Of a stretch of DNA of 64,000 nt, positions 34,829-45,762 are shown in pieces. Positions within the stretch are counted from its first letter, which is position 1, and each line of letters opens with the position of its first letter. The translations under genes and the position numbers were made by a program. Under the pieces are notes generated by a model that saw nothing but the letters and a program-made list of their open reading frames with translations, was not told the DNA's origin and did not search any database. The DNA lies in assembly GCA_027946365.1 (NCBI GenBank), contig JAPEUQ010000003.1, positions 1,240,001 through 1,304,000 of the forward strand. The letters are read 5' to 3'. This DNA comes from Kalmusia sp. IMI 367209 (taxonomy: Eukaryota > Ascomycota > Dothideomycetes > Pleosporales > Didymosphaeriaceae).

Positions 34829-35283
34829 GATGGGCGTCGGTCGGCGATTCTGGCGGTGGTGTTGTTTGTTGTTCGCGTTGCCAGACAACAGCCACAACAT
34901 CGCCGAGGCACGTGCGCCGTTCGCGCTTTCCCGTCGCCACCGACCGCCACACCAGCGCCACAGTTTACGCAAGCTTGATTCCCAGTCCAGCGTATACCGT
35001 CGCTATCAATGTCGAAGGACCGCTAGTCGTTCGCACGCCGTTTGCGCGTTGGACATTCACTTTTGTTACCCTGATAACCTTATATTCTTATCCTACGCTC
35101 TTCTGCTGCTCTCACAATATCCGGACGTTCGTAAATCCTCCTAGTCCGCTTGTTGCGACGACATCTCGAACGGCAGCTTCACCTACGCAATACAGGTCGG
35201 GTCGCCACAGCTGCAGTACACGGATTCTAGGCCGATCAGATCGTACCCAACCCTTCCCGAAAACGCCTTAAAATGAGGTAACG
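34829..35283. other. Divergent promoter region, BRN1 and the cation exchanger
   Basis: A 455-bp region between two divergent starts. It ends with a two-codon upstream ORF directly before the exchanger ATG. No other feature is supported. Confidence 0.55.
35273..35281 (+). promoter_or_regulatory. Minimal upstream ORF (Met-Arg-stop) before the exchanger
   Basis: ATG AGG TAA ends two bases before the main ATG at 35284. If it is in the transcript it would be a two-codon uORF, likely lowering initiation or forcing reinitiation. The same bases read AG|GTAACG, so a splice donor is an alternative reading. Confidence 0.35.
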
Positions 35284-38200
35284 ATGAGCTTCCCGTCTGC
35301 TTCAAAGCCTCTAGAAATGCACCGCCGCCCTCGTTACTCTACGCGCCCGTTTGCGCTCACAATACTGGCTGTGTCAGTGTTGGCTTTGCTAGCCTGGGTA
35401 AAAAATGGACATGAGCAGAGATCTAGTCGCGAGCTCGCGCTCGGTGCTGTTCTGTCGAGGAGGAATGTTCTGATCCAAGACCAGGAATGTCGACTAGTGC
35501 ACCAGGCAAAGGACAAATGCAGCTTCGTTCGCGAGAACTGCCCAGACGAAGAAGCCGGAATATTTTCATATCTTTCGCTTTACTACTGTCGCCTCCCTCA
35601 TGCGCAACCGGTCGCATTCGCCATACTTGTGCTTTGGCTTGCCCTTCTTTTCAGTACCATCGGCATCGCTGCGAGCGATTTCTTTTGCGTCAACCTGAGC
35701 ACTATCGCCAATTTGCTGGGCATGAGTGAGAGTATGGCAGGTGTAACATTTCTGGCGTTTGGCAATGGAAGTCCCGACGTGTTTTCGACATTTGCCGCCT
35801 TCAACACAAACTCCGCCAGTCTCGCCATTGGTGAGTTGATTGGGGCGGCAGGCTTCATCACTGCGGTCGTGGCAGGCTCCATGGCCCTCGTACGGCCATT
35901 CAAAGTTGCGCGTCGAAGTTTCGTCCGGGATGTGGGGTTTTTCATCGTAGCCGCAACTTTCAGCATGGTCTTCATTTGGGACGGAAAGCTAACCCTGTGG
36001 GAATCGTGTACCATGGTTGGATTCTATATCTTCTACGTATGCTTTGTCATGGCGTGGCATTGGTGGCTAGGACGAAGCAAAGCCCGAAAACTCAGGACTG
36101 CCGCGATGCGAAGCCATTACATCGTCCCTGGCGGTGAAGAGGAAGAGATTCCTCAAGAATATCACGACGAAGATGACGGCCCGGCAAATGACAGGCGCCC
36201 AAGTTTAATTCGTGGTGTATCTGCAGATGACTTCGCAGCGCTTGAACGTGGGGATACCAGGGATTCAATAGAAGCTGATGAAAACGAAGAGATGCGTGAA
36301 AGGTGGCTAGGGGAATTGAACAACAACATGCGCGTCAGCAGACCGCACATCGGTGGTCGTCGGAACACCCACACACCCATTCGACCTAGTTTAGTGGGAG
36401 CTCTGGAGTTTCGTGCTGTACTGTCATCACTCCAGAAATCTAGGAATATCCAGTCGATGCCTATTAATTTACGCAGATACTCCGACGACCCAACATATAC
36501 CACTGCACAACAACAGGATCTAATTTCTACGGCTTCTGATCCCGCGCCACGACCACCCTACGACGTTGCACAGGAACCATCCGAAGTGACTCCTCTAGTC
36601 ACTAGGCCGACGGTGGATATACAAAGACACTTACCAAATCGTATGCGGGCAGTATCCACCAATGATATGGATAATGCCCGTCTTGATCCGGAAACATTAC
36701 GTCCGGGAGTGATCCCAACTATTGATTTTGGACCGGCATCACCAGAGGATACTTGGAAAACTCAGAAAACCACTGATCAGCCTCCTGCTTCCCCAGTTAT
36801 ATCATTGTCTCCTCCACCGTCCGAGTATCACTTAACGGTGACGAGCCCTGTGTTGCTCACATCAAATCTCAACCCGTCCCCTGACAGACTCGCACCACCA
36901 AATTGGGACGGTTCAGGATCTTCCACACGTCCAACAACCACTCCTCCAAGCCCATCATCGTCGCCTGTAGCAGAGACTGCGGCGCGCCCACAACCGAAAC
37001 TCATTGTACCCGGCTCGTCTTCGCCACCGGTTCCTTTTCCAGCCTATACAGACTATCCGACTTCAGCTCATAGTTCAAGGGCTCCGAGCCTTCGTCTACC
37101 TCCACCCAGTGTGTCTGTCGCATCTGCCTCGTCTGACTATTTCGCGGACCATATTATGGAGAGCAGTGATCGAGCTAAAGTTCCACGATGGTGGCCGTCC
37201 ACTGTCTTGCCTCCCCCTAATGTTGTCCTGTCCACTTTGTTTCCTACTTTGGCGAATTGGAAGAACAAGAATATTTGGGACAAGATGCTTGGTGTTGTCG
37301 CTGCTCCAAGCGTGTTCTTACTAACGATTACATTGCCGGTCGTAGAAGCACAAAGAGAAGAGGCAGGCAATGGAGATCCGACGTCTGCAAATAGTCTCAG
37401 TCTTCCTGATGTTCTAACGCCAATCAATGGAAGCCTGGCCGGGTACCACCGCAGCGGGGTCTCGATACTCGAACCAGAGAGCCCCTCAGGCATGGATGCT
37501 GTAAGAGATCAAGCGACTGTACCTATTGGCAAGACTGATTCCCATGGTGGGACCGGGAGTGTCATTACAAGGCCAGACAACCAGTCGCAGCAAGTTACCA
37601 TCACGGCTGAGAGCAACATCATGCAGTCACCAGAGCAGCTTCCCGTCACATCACCCTCGTTTGAGCCAAAAACATGGAATCGGTGGTTGGTCATCATGCA
37701 GACCTTTACAGCCCCATTCTTCATCATCCTCATAGTGTGGGCGAACACCGAAGTCGAGTATCCTCGTGCTCTCATTCGGCCGACCATGTATTCTTTGCTT
37801 CTCTCGCTTTGCACGTTGGCGTTTCTTCTGATGACGACTACACCGACTCGGCCACCACACTGGCGCTCCTTGCTGTGTTTCTTAGGCTTCGCCGTGAGCA
37901 TTGCCTGGATTAGCTCTATTGCGAACGAAGTGGTAGGGGTGTTGAAGACATTGGGAGTAATACTAAATATGAGTGATGCTATTCTGGGACTGACCATTTT
38001 CGCCGTCGGGAACTCTCTAGGTGATTTTGTCGCCGACATCACTGTCGCACGCCTTGGGTTCCCGGTCATGGCTCTCTCAGCGTGCTTTGGAGGCCCTATG
38101 CTGAACATTCTTCTCGGCATTGGCCTGAGCGGGTGCTGGATCATCCTCAAAGGCAGCCGTCATCACCACGCAAAACATCCAGACAAACCCATCAGATTCA

Positions 38201-38406
38201 AGCCATATCAGATTGACATCAGCACCACTCTCGTAATATCTGGGAGTACGTTGCTCGTCACCCTGGTTGGGCTGTTGTTGGTGGTGCCATGGAGGAGGTG
38301 GAAGATGGATAAGATGATTGGATGGGGCCTGGTGGCGCTCTGGTGCATCAGCACAATTGTCAACGTGGTCGTCGAGGTGTTGGGCTTCAGTAGTAGTGTA
38401 AGTTAA
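35284..38406 (+). CDS. NCLX/CCX-like sodium/calcium (cation/Ca2+) exchanger membrane protein
   Basis: Single exon, 1040 residues. A hydrophobic segment at about 23-41 and a Cys-rich luminal piece (QECRLVHQAKDKCSFVRENC) precede the first exchanger half. That half carries the alpha-1 repeat with the ion-binding FLAFGNGSPDVFSTF (about 155-169). A hydrophilic loop of roughly 400 residues, rich in Ser/Pro, follows the first membrane bundle. The second half has membrane segments and the alpha-2 repeat FAVGNSLGDFVADITVARLG, then GGPMLNILLGIG. The pairing of GNGSPD and GNSLGDFVAD motifs and the Cys pattern match the NCLX/CCX branch (yeast YDL206W type), which moves Ca2+ or other cations against Na+, Li+ or H+ across internal membranes. 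The exact organelle and ion are not visible in the sequence. The long loop is probably regulatory. Confidence 0.9.
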   Translation: MSFPSASKPLEMHRRPRYSTRPFALTILAVSVLALLAWVKNGHEQRSSRELALGAVLSRRNVLIQDQECRLVHQAKDKCSFVRENCPDEEAGIFSYLSLYYCRLPHAQPVAFAILVLWLALLFSTIGIAASDFFCVNLSTIANLLGMSESMAGVTFLAFGNGSPDVFSTFAAFNTNSASLAIGELIGAAGFITAVVAGSMALVRPFKVARRSFVRDVGFFIVAATFSMVFIWDGKLTLWESCTMVGFYIFYVCFVMAWHWWLGRSKARKLRTAAMRSHYIVPGGEEEEIPQEYHDEDDGPANDRRPSLIRGVSADDFAALERGDTRDSIEADENEEMRERWLGELNNNMRVSRPHIGGRRNTHTPIRPSLVGALEFRAVLSSLQKSRNIQSMPINLRRYSDDPTYTTAQQQDLISTASDPAPRPPYDVAQEPSEVTPLVTRPTVDIQRHLPNRMRAVSTNDMDNARLDPETLRPGVIPTIDFGPASPEDTWKTQKTTDQPPASPVISLSPPPSEYHLTVTSPVLLTSNLNPSPDRLAPPNWDGSGSSTRPTTTPPSPSSSPVAETAARPQPKLIVPGSSSPPVPFPAYTDYPTSAHSSRAPSLRLPPPSVSVASASSDYFADHIMESSDRAKVPRWWPSTVLPPPNVVLSTLFPTLANWKNKNIWDKMLGVVAAPSVFLLTITLPVVEAQREEAGNGDPTSANSLSLPDVLTPINGSLAGYHRSGVSILEPESPSGMDAVRDQATVPIGKTDSHGGTGSVITRPDNQSQQVTITAESNIMQSPEQLPVTSPSFEPKTWNRWLVIMQTFTAPFFIILIVWANTEVEYPRALIRPTMYSLLLSLCTLAFLLMTTTPTRPPHWRSLLCFLGFAVSIAWISSIANEVVGVLKTLGVILNMSDAILGLTIFAVGNSLGDFVADITVARLGFPVMALSACFGGPMLNILLGIGLSGCWIILKGSRHHHAKHPDKPIRFKPYQIDISTTLVISGSTLLVTLVGLLLVVPWRRWKMDKMIGWGLVALWCISTIVNVVVEVLGFSSSVS

Positions 38407-40159
38407 GACGGGGACTTTTGGTGGCGGTTTCATACATGGACAGTTGAGAGTCAATCATGTCACATTTTCGGGACAGCCATAATACAGCCCCAAAGTACAG
38501 TTCACTGTTGACGCAGACGCTCCACCACGTCCACCACGTTCAACCGGTGAGGAAAGTGCGCCAATGCAGCTGGACGGGCGGCTTCGCGGCCGGAAAATAT
38601 GCATCGCGGGCTCTGGTAGGCCACCGGGAGGTTGGCCTATGAATACCCGCCTCACACGTGGCCCAAGGGGAATGCACACACAAGATTGAACTCGCCATGT
38701 TGGGCTGCATGGCGGATCCTCGCGAGGCTCCGCTGCTGCAAGAGTCGGCATTCGTGCAGCGGTTTGGGCTGAAGTGGCTCTCGAGGCGGTAAGGCGCGGG
38801 CAGAGTGGGTTTGGGCGAGCAATGGGAGCGCACCACGTCGGTGACACTCTGAAGGAACGGACGCCGTCGACAAGACTCTGCGGCCAGAAGATGACTCCTC
38901 TGCTCCTGATTCCGGCGTGCAGCAATAAATAAGGGCAAAATTGGGCAGGTCCAGCTCTCTTTCTTGCATACCCTCCACGCCTTGTTTGCCTGCACGCTTT
39001 CTGTCCGGCTCTCGACCCTCTGCGCCTTCGCTCTCGTGCATCCGACCCCGTCTCTCGCCAGACTCCTGCTATGTCCCATTCAGTCTCGAACTTGACGCAT
39101 TGTTACTTGATCCGAAGAGTCCGGCGCAGAAGGCCACTTTCATGAGCATCGCGTCCCATCGCATCCCATCGCATTCCAGCCCACAATTCCACAATCCCAC
39201 AGTCCCACACACACCTACCCATTTTTCTCAACACCACGGCAACGGCCGCCCTGCACAAAAACCTCGGCCGCGCCAGAAGCTAGCCCCTCTGGCCATTGAG
39301 CATCTACTGCGCTGACCTCGCCGCTGCGTGGACTGCAATTCATCCTGCACGGCGTCTGTGTGTGCGACCGCCCCACTTGCTCGTATCCAGGGTGCGGCGT
39401 CCAGTTGACAGCCTGCCATACCACACTTGATCTGCGTGCCTCCGATTGCACGTCGTCATCTTGCCTGCTCGACCGGGTTAGCGACGCCTGAAAGGCCCTC
39501 CACCGTCCCCTTCGGGCCGCACTCGCCCGCACCTTTCACGTACTCGTCCCACGCCGGCGCTTGGTCGCTTGGGCTATTATCGATTGCCCTCGCCCACGAC
39601 GCCGCTCCCAAAGCGACCTCCCCAGGCGCCCCAAGCACCCCAAGCACCCCAAACAGCCCCTTCTGAGCCTAGCCTCCGCCTCTCAAACACATCCTCCGCG
39701 CCCGCCCTCGCTCTCTGACGCGCAAAACGAGCGGCAAGGGAGTCGGGACCAGGATCTGCCCAGTCCACGCCTCAGCCGACTGCTGCGACGAGATTTAGCC
39801 CGGCGTCGAATCACGCTCTCAGCCTTACGGCAGCCCGTGGCCTCTTCAACACCCTCACCCCGCCCGTGCCCGCCGACTGCATCCTCGCCTCCGCGCTCTC
39901 GTCCGCCGCCCGCAGCTCCCGCCTCCTCTGCTGCTGCTGCGTCGGACGGCTCTCCCGCTCTGTTTACAAACACCGCGCGCCGCCGCTGCACATCACCCCG
40001 CCGACTCTAGGCCGGTCAGCAAACACCCCGCCGCTCGGCGCTCAAGGCCCAAGGACACAGGTCCGTCTTCACACCTCATACCGCACCGCAACGTTACCGC
40101 ACTCAGCGCCCTCTCTGGTAGAACGGGCGCGAGTACGGTGACGACTGAAATCCATCCTC
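38407..40159. other. GC-rich intergenic region and leader, 1.75 kb
   Basis: The second half is C/T-rich with short tandem repeats (39147-39176 and about 39628-39655). It probably contains the promoter and a long 5' leader of the ubiquitin-like-domain gene. Long ORFs on both strands here are shadows of biased composition, and none shows a domain. Confidence 0.5.
39147..39176. repeat. Three tandem copies of a 10-bp unit
   Basis: CATCGCGTCC, CATCGCATCC and CATCGCATTC follow head to tail in non-coding, C-rich DNA. A similar 9-bp unit, CCCCAAGCA, repeats about 0.5 kb downstream near 39628-39655. Confidence 0.7.
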
Positions 40160-42588
40160 ATGCCGTTAGTCATAGCTCTTCCTCATCAGCGCGCTGCCTC
40201 GTCCCGGCGGTCGCTTTCGCGCCGCCCTGTCCGTCATCGAGCCCCCTCTTCCTCCTCCCGCATTTCTCGCACTACAAGTGCTTCCACCGTCTCGATATCC
40301 CCTACTCGCACTATTTCGATCTCTCCCTCTCGAGGTGAACGAGGCGACACTAACGTCGAGATTCAATTTAGGAGACATATCACCGTCAACAACTCCACGG
40401 GTGCAGAGCACTACAGCACCTTTACCGACGAAGAGGACTCCTCGGGCGTCCAGGTCTCGTCCGGCAGCCAAGGAGAATACACCGAGTCAGAGGAAGACGA
40501 GGACGACGAGTGGGATTACATTGACGAGATCGAGCCCTCTGACTCGGCTTCACGCCCTGCACGAGTAAAGCATCACGCCGTCCAAGCACCCGCACCTCCG
40601 TCACGACCCCAAGGCGCACGCCGCAAGTCAGCGCGCCACACCCCCGTCCACGAAGACCCTCGTCACAGGTCTCGCAGCAGACACGACCTAGAACACGACC
40701 CGAGGCCGCGACGGCGAAGGCCTCAATCCGTCCACTCAGAAAGTCTGGACAGCCACGACGACTACCCCTATGGCCCTCCCCGGCCGGGGCCTTCTCCACA
40801 CCATCCCCATGACCAGTGGGCTCACGTCCCACAACAAGCTCCCCCGAGTGGTTATGCGCCCAGCATGATGTCCGACCCGCGCTATAACCCCTTCCAGGGT
40901 GGCCCTGGTGCTCCGGGTGCACCACCGCCTCCGCCCGATCAACTCGTACCTTTTGGACGTGAACAGTATGCGTTCAATCAAAACCCATTTGCTCCAGGAG
41001 GTGCCAACCCTTTCGCCTCACCTCATGCTGCCGGAGGGCCCAACGGCTACTTCGAGGGACATGGACTTGGGCATGGTGGCAGACGCGGCCATCGCAACTC
41101 TATGCCTCCACCGTCCAACGAAATGATGCCGTACTACCCCAATGGCGGCTACTATCCTCCATACGGCATGCCTCCTTATGGTCCACCAGGCATGCCTGGC
41201 ATGCATGGGATGTATCCTCCTTACCCGCCGCCACATCAGCATACTCCTCCTCCTCATCACTCGAAGAAGTCCACACCAGCGCCACGAGACGACCCACTAC
41301 CTCCACCTCCTCCAGCGTCGGCCCCTCCTCCACAGCAAGTTATGTTACCTCCTCCCCAGTCTTTATGCCCCGCCACCTCCCGATACCGCAAAGGAAGATG
41401 GCGTGTTGAGCAAACTCGAAATGCTCCTACTCGGGAAGGCAGAAATGGAAGAGAAAAAGGCCGAAGATGCGAAATTCTCTCGCCTAGAGCAATTGCTTAT
41501 TGAACAGCAGCAGGCGCGCATTGATAAAGAGGCTGCCAAACGGAAAGCTGCCGAGGAGGCTGCAATCAAAGCTGCTCATGCGAAGCTGAAGGGAGATGAA
41601 GACAAGCTGGAGAAGCTCGAGCAGCTTATCCTCGCACAAAAGGAGGAACAGATCAAGCGAGAGGCAGCCGTGGAAGCAGCTCGCGCGGCAGACAAAGCAG
41701 AGGCAGATGCAAAGGTTGCAAAGGAAGCCGCCGAGAAGGCAGCTCAAGCCGAAGCTGCAGCGAAGCTACTAGAAGCGGCCAAGGCAGCTCGAGAAGAGGC
41801 CGAAGCTAAGGCGGCTAAAGAAGCAGAAGACACAAAAGCTGCCCATGAGAAGGCACTCGCCGAAGCCAAAGCTGCCCAGGAAGAGTTGGAGAAAGCCAAG
41901 AAGGCTGCTGAAGAGGAGGCTGCCAAGTTGAAGCCTTCAGATGCGCCGAAGCCCCCAATTAAGTTCAAAGACGCGGTCGGCCGTAAATTCAGCTTCCCGT
42001 GGCATCTATGTAAAACCTGGAAGGTACGTCTGTATGTTTCCTTCATCGAGATTTGATGCTAATATTGTTTCAGGGAATGGAAGAGTTGATCAAGCAGGCG
42101 TTCCTGCACGTGGATGTGATCGGCCCGCATGTGCATGAAGGCCACTACGACCTGGTCGGTCCAGACGGAGAGATCATTTTGCCGCAAGTATGGGAAACAA
42201 TGGTACAGCCTGACTGGGCGATTACGATGCACATGTGGCCTATGCCAGAGCCGCCACCACCCCCACCAAAACCCGAGGATCTTCCCCCACCCCCACCCCC
42301 AGGGCCATTTCCGAAGGTCAAGAGCAGGAACAAAAGCAAGAAGCGTGAGTCCGCTCACCATATTGTCATCCCACCCTCCCGATGGTCATGCCGGACCCCA
42401 TCCCTCCTCCCCCGATGGCGATGCCAGTAGAGGTTATGCCTGTAGGAGTCGTCAACGTAACCCCAGGTGCAGGTTCGCACCCTCGAAAGAAGCCTGCGGC
42501 TCCCTCGGGGTTTATGAGATGGGCGGCTGGGACCGGCTCTAGTCACTCTAAGTCCGGGAAGAGGACCAAAAAAACTTCAGGGGCCTAG
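40160..42588 (+). CDS. Proline-rich coiled-coil protein with a fungal ubiquitin-like domain; frame change unresolved
   Basis: The N-terminal part (from ATG 40160) is disordered: Arg/Ser-rich, then acidic (EESEDEDDEWDY-like), then Pro/Gly/His-rich with many YGMPP-type repeats. The frame must shift by one between about 41212 and 41400, because the next part is in another frame: APPPPDTAKEDGVLSKLEML, followed by a roughly 180-residue Ala/Lys/Glu coiled coil. Then comes PPIKFKDAVGRKFSFPWHLC, an intron (42024-42073), and MEELIKQAFLHVDVIGPHVH to WAITMHMWPMPEPP, the conserved fungal ubiquitin-like domain. A last intron (42345-42427) leads to GFMRWAAGTGSSHSKSGKRT and the stop. No good short intron explains the frame change; weak candidates are 41317-41359 (43 nt) and 41212-41359 (148 nt). 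A one-base sequence error is equally possible. The molecular role of this fungal family is not well known. Confidence 0.75.
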
Positions 42589-43812
42589 TTGTCCAATCGC
42601 TAATACCAGCGCAGAAGAATGTCTTGTTATGTGAGAGCCTACTGACAGAAAACACAGTACTCGACGTGGAGTGGGACCGAGCTGAAGATGAGAACGTGCG
42701 CGTCGTTAAAGGCACAGGAGATACGATTGGTACCAGCGTTTCTCGGGTTCCTTTTGCATCGCTCAATCTCTGGTTCGGTCCCTCGATATGTCGAGTAATT
42801 GCGTTGGATGTTAGTGCGCTTGTCTCATTGCGGGTTATTCTTATGTTTAGTTGTAAGGACTAGGTTACCCGAACCACCAAAGGCCTTGGAGGGTCTATCG
42901 TTGTCTTTTCGTTTTGCTTTCATCTACGTTTTAGCGTTTCGCTTCTGTTGTTTCCCATGATTCCCCGTTTTCTCCTTTGCCGAAGACGTCTTGGGCTTCG
43001 TATAGTCCTTTGAATCCTATCTGGCATACTTATCCTTGTCCGGGGTCAGGTGTCTGGATCTCATTTGTCGGGTGCATGGGGGCGGCGGATTTCGGGGAAA
43101 AGTTCAGATACCACTGTTGTTGTTTCAGCGTTTGATCTTATTTTTGAGTACCTTTGCAATGTTGGCGTTTCAATTTTTGGCTTTTGTTTGGGGATTAGCA
43201 ACACCCCTAGGAATGGAGAACGAAGAGGCGGTATGTTGTCTGGACGAAGGACGAGGACGAGGACGAGGATGAGATGCATGTCATAAAGAAAGCCTAGGAG
43301 GCTGATGATGATGATGGAGCGTTTAGCGCTGCTGGTGCACGTTTGGATCGGTTCTTGTGGGCGTTTCTAGCGTTTCCTTTTCGTTTTTTTCGGTTCTGTT
43401 AGAAGAAATTTGAAGATCGTAGTCAAAATTTGCGTACAAAATGCATGGAAGCACGTGAGAGATCTCCTAGGGTGTACTTTCTATTCAGCTGACCGGTATC
43501 ACACTGTGAGTCTGCGCGGTAGATGTCAGCGATCCTTTTGCATGGCGACACCATAAAAGAATAGTTGGAGAAAGTGACAGATTAGACGTAAGACATAAAA
43601 GGGACCACAGCACTTTGTGTGACGGATATCACAATCGTGAATTGACTCATATAACGTTCCTCCTTCAACCTCGTATCGCGATCGTTGGGCCATGATGGCC
43701 GCTAATGCTAGATATCCAACGTGGCGTGATTGATATAAAAGCAGGTGCCAACCTACCTGCCAATTACCGGCCCAAACCCTTAGTTCCCGCATTTCTGGAC
43801 TGCCGCGTACAT
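42589..43812. other. Convergent intergenic region with a GGACGA microsatellite
   Basis: This lies between the stops of the ubiquitin-like-domain gene (+) and SHR3 (-). It is T-rich, as 3' flanks often are, with a (GGACGA)n tract near 43249-43273. No gene is supported. Confidence 0.5.
43249..43273. repeat. GGACGA microsatellite
   Basis: About four head-to-tail copies of GGACGA with one G-to-T change at the end, in intergenic DNA. Confidence 0.75.
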
Positions 43813-44477
43813 TTACTGCTTCTTCTTACCAGCCACCTTCTTTTCTTGCTCCTTCGCCTCAATCTCCTTGAGCTCCGCCTCCTCCTTCCTGAGCGCATAC
43901 CACTGTCCAGCCTGCAGCACCAGCACACCCACCAAGACAAGCGCCAAAATCGTGTTGCTCGCTGCAAATACCCTCAACGTGTCCTCCCTACTGATGTAGT
44001 CATCTGCGTTCGCATCCTCCTTGGGGTCTACGTTGCCGTAGATGCCCGCAGTAACAACACGCAGACCTTTGACGATGTTGGTAATGTAGACGGTGATGCC
44101 CGCCATGTAGAGCACAAGCGACGCGCCATCGAAAAGCATATTAGCCTGCGATGCTTTATATAGCTTGGTCAGGAAGCCGAGGAGTCCGGTGCCGATAACA
44201 ATGTGAAGGATGCGCGAGATGATGGGCGGCGACGCGTGCAGGAATCGGAGGTGGTCTTCCAAGATCTGGAAGTATGCCTCGCGCGGGCCTTCGGGCGTCG
44301 ACCAGATAACATTGTAGTCGTAGGGGAACGAGGAGAAGAGGATGCCGAGGAAGAAACACGTCGCTGTTCAGTCTGTCAGTGTCTTTTCTTTACGCGCTCG
44401 CGGGCGCCGCCTTAGGCCGTGGTGGGGGGCTTCATACGGCCGATGATGAGGAACGTCCCAAATGTTCCCGCTGCCAT
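43813..44477 (-). CDS. SHR3: ER membrane chaperone SHR3 (amino-acid permease packaging)
   Basis: Two exons, 44477-44438 (40 nt) and 44363-43813, sum to 591 nt, or 196 residues. The start MAAGTFGTFLIIG joins across the intron to PTCFFLGILFSSFPYDYNVI, the Shr3 family signature. Four hydrophobic segments follow the Shr3 layout: about 6-26, 70-90, 100-118 and 148-168. The cytosolic tail is charged and ends KKKQ, which fits the KKxx ER-retrieval signal. Shr3 sits in the ER membrane, keeps amino-acid permeases from aggregating, and helps load them into COPII vesicles. The tiny first exon would be missed by ORF-only annotation; the Pro-Thr-Cys after the junction confirms it. Confidence 0.93.
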
Positions 44478-45762
44478 TTTTGTGATGCGATCGAGGTCTG
44501 CGGTGGAATATCGCGATTCTAGAGATACCGAAGAACAGGGAGGTGGAAGATGGGGGTTCGCGGCTGCAAACGTCGTCGTGCGAAATCCGGACCTTGTGGG
44601 TGCGTCTGGAGCTGGGCCTTATCGACCAATTGACATGTTTAGTGTTGGACGTAGACTTATTAGGGAAGGTGCGCTCGATGTGGCTTGTCCGTCTGTGGCT
44701 CGCTCCGCAAGTAAAATTCACGACATTGGAAAAGAAAGTAGGCTGATGCTGTGGTTGACAGTCGGCAAGCGCAAGCTTGTCAGGCACGATGATGTATAGA
44801 TGCAGCACGCGACAAGTCAAGGTGCATCGCAGGTCTTGGCGGCGCTTCTCACTCACAGCTCCGTATGTCGATTTTGAACCCGGAGGCTTCAGACTTGACC
44901 ACGAGATTGTACACGTACTACAATGTTTATCTTCGTATCTTCGTGCAGCTTCATGTCAACTACAAGGTTGTTCCTTATACCGCGATCCTCGGCTAACTAT
45001 AGTGCCTGCTGTATTTGCCTCAGGTATCCGTTTGTACCCTTCTTTGTGTATGAACCATTCGATGAACGGAATGCGAATTGGCAAAGTACCCGAACCGCCG
45101 CGTACATGTATATAAACGCCATTAAAGTATGAGTATCTTCAGATGAGGTAATATGAAATGCACAATTCTAGTTTAGACGGTTGGGAGAGCGTCTAGCCAA
45201 AAGGGCACAGCTTAAAATCTGGGATGAGGAACAGACGCTCAAGTCCCACTCAATACGATACAAGGAGCGAGAAACATGAGGCCCGGACGCTGGACTCGTA
45301 TTTGAATTCACGTGAGGCTAGTAAAGCCACTCTTCTTGGAAATCTATTACCTCGGACTGGTCCATCAGATGTACTCATCTCGGGGCCCTGTTGACCGCAC
45401 TGATCTCCGACATCATGAAACCTTTCCCACGTCTGGAACGAGGCTATAGTACTACGACATAAGGAGTATTGATGCGAGCTGAGTCACACTAGGGCGCTTT
45501 ACTCCTCTACAAAGTCTGTCTACGTTTCACGTCCTGTAAATCACCAAGCAGCGCCACGCTGGCGATGACTTCACAGATCCAGACAGTGCAGCGATATGAC
45601 GTCAAACATGCCTCAGAATATCGTTTTCTATTCATGGGAACGCAAACACAACTGGCTCTTTTCAAGCCACGAACAACCCTAACACGAAGCGATATCAACG
45701 CCGAGTACGCCATGCTCATGAATCGCCCTTACTCTCAGCTGATATCATCACGAGCTCATACC
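44478..45762. other. Intergenic between SHR3 and MCM7
   Basis: This 1.3-kb stretch includes the SHR3 promoter and the MCM7 3' flank. Small ORFs on both strands lack features. Nothing else is supported. Confidence 0.5.

Noticed and set aside
38540..39079. Minus-strand ORF of 179 codons
   Set aside because: It lies in a GC-rich leader with several overlapping open frames, has no domain, and uses a Cys/Arg/Ser-rich composition typical of shadow ORFs.
40138..40338. Alternative ATG (40138) for the ubiquitin-like-domain gene
   Set aside because: It opens another frame of 66 codons that does not connect to the conserved parts; the ATG at 40160 does.
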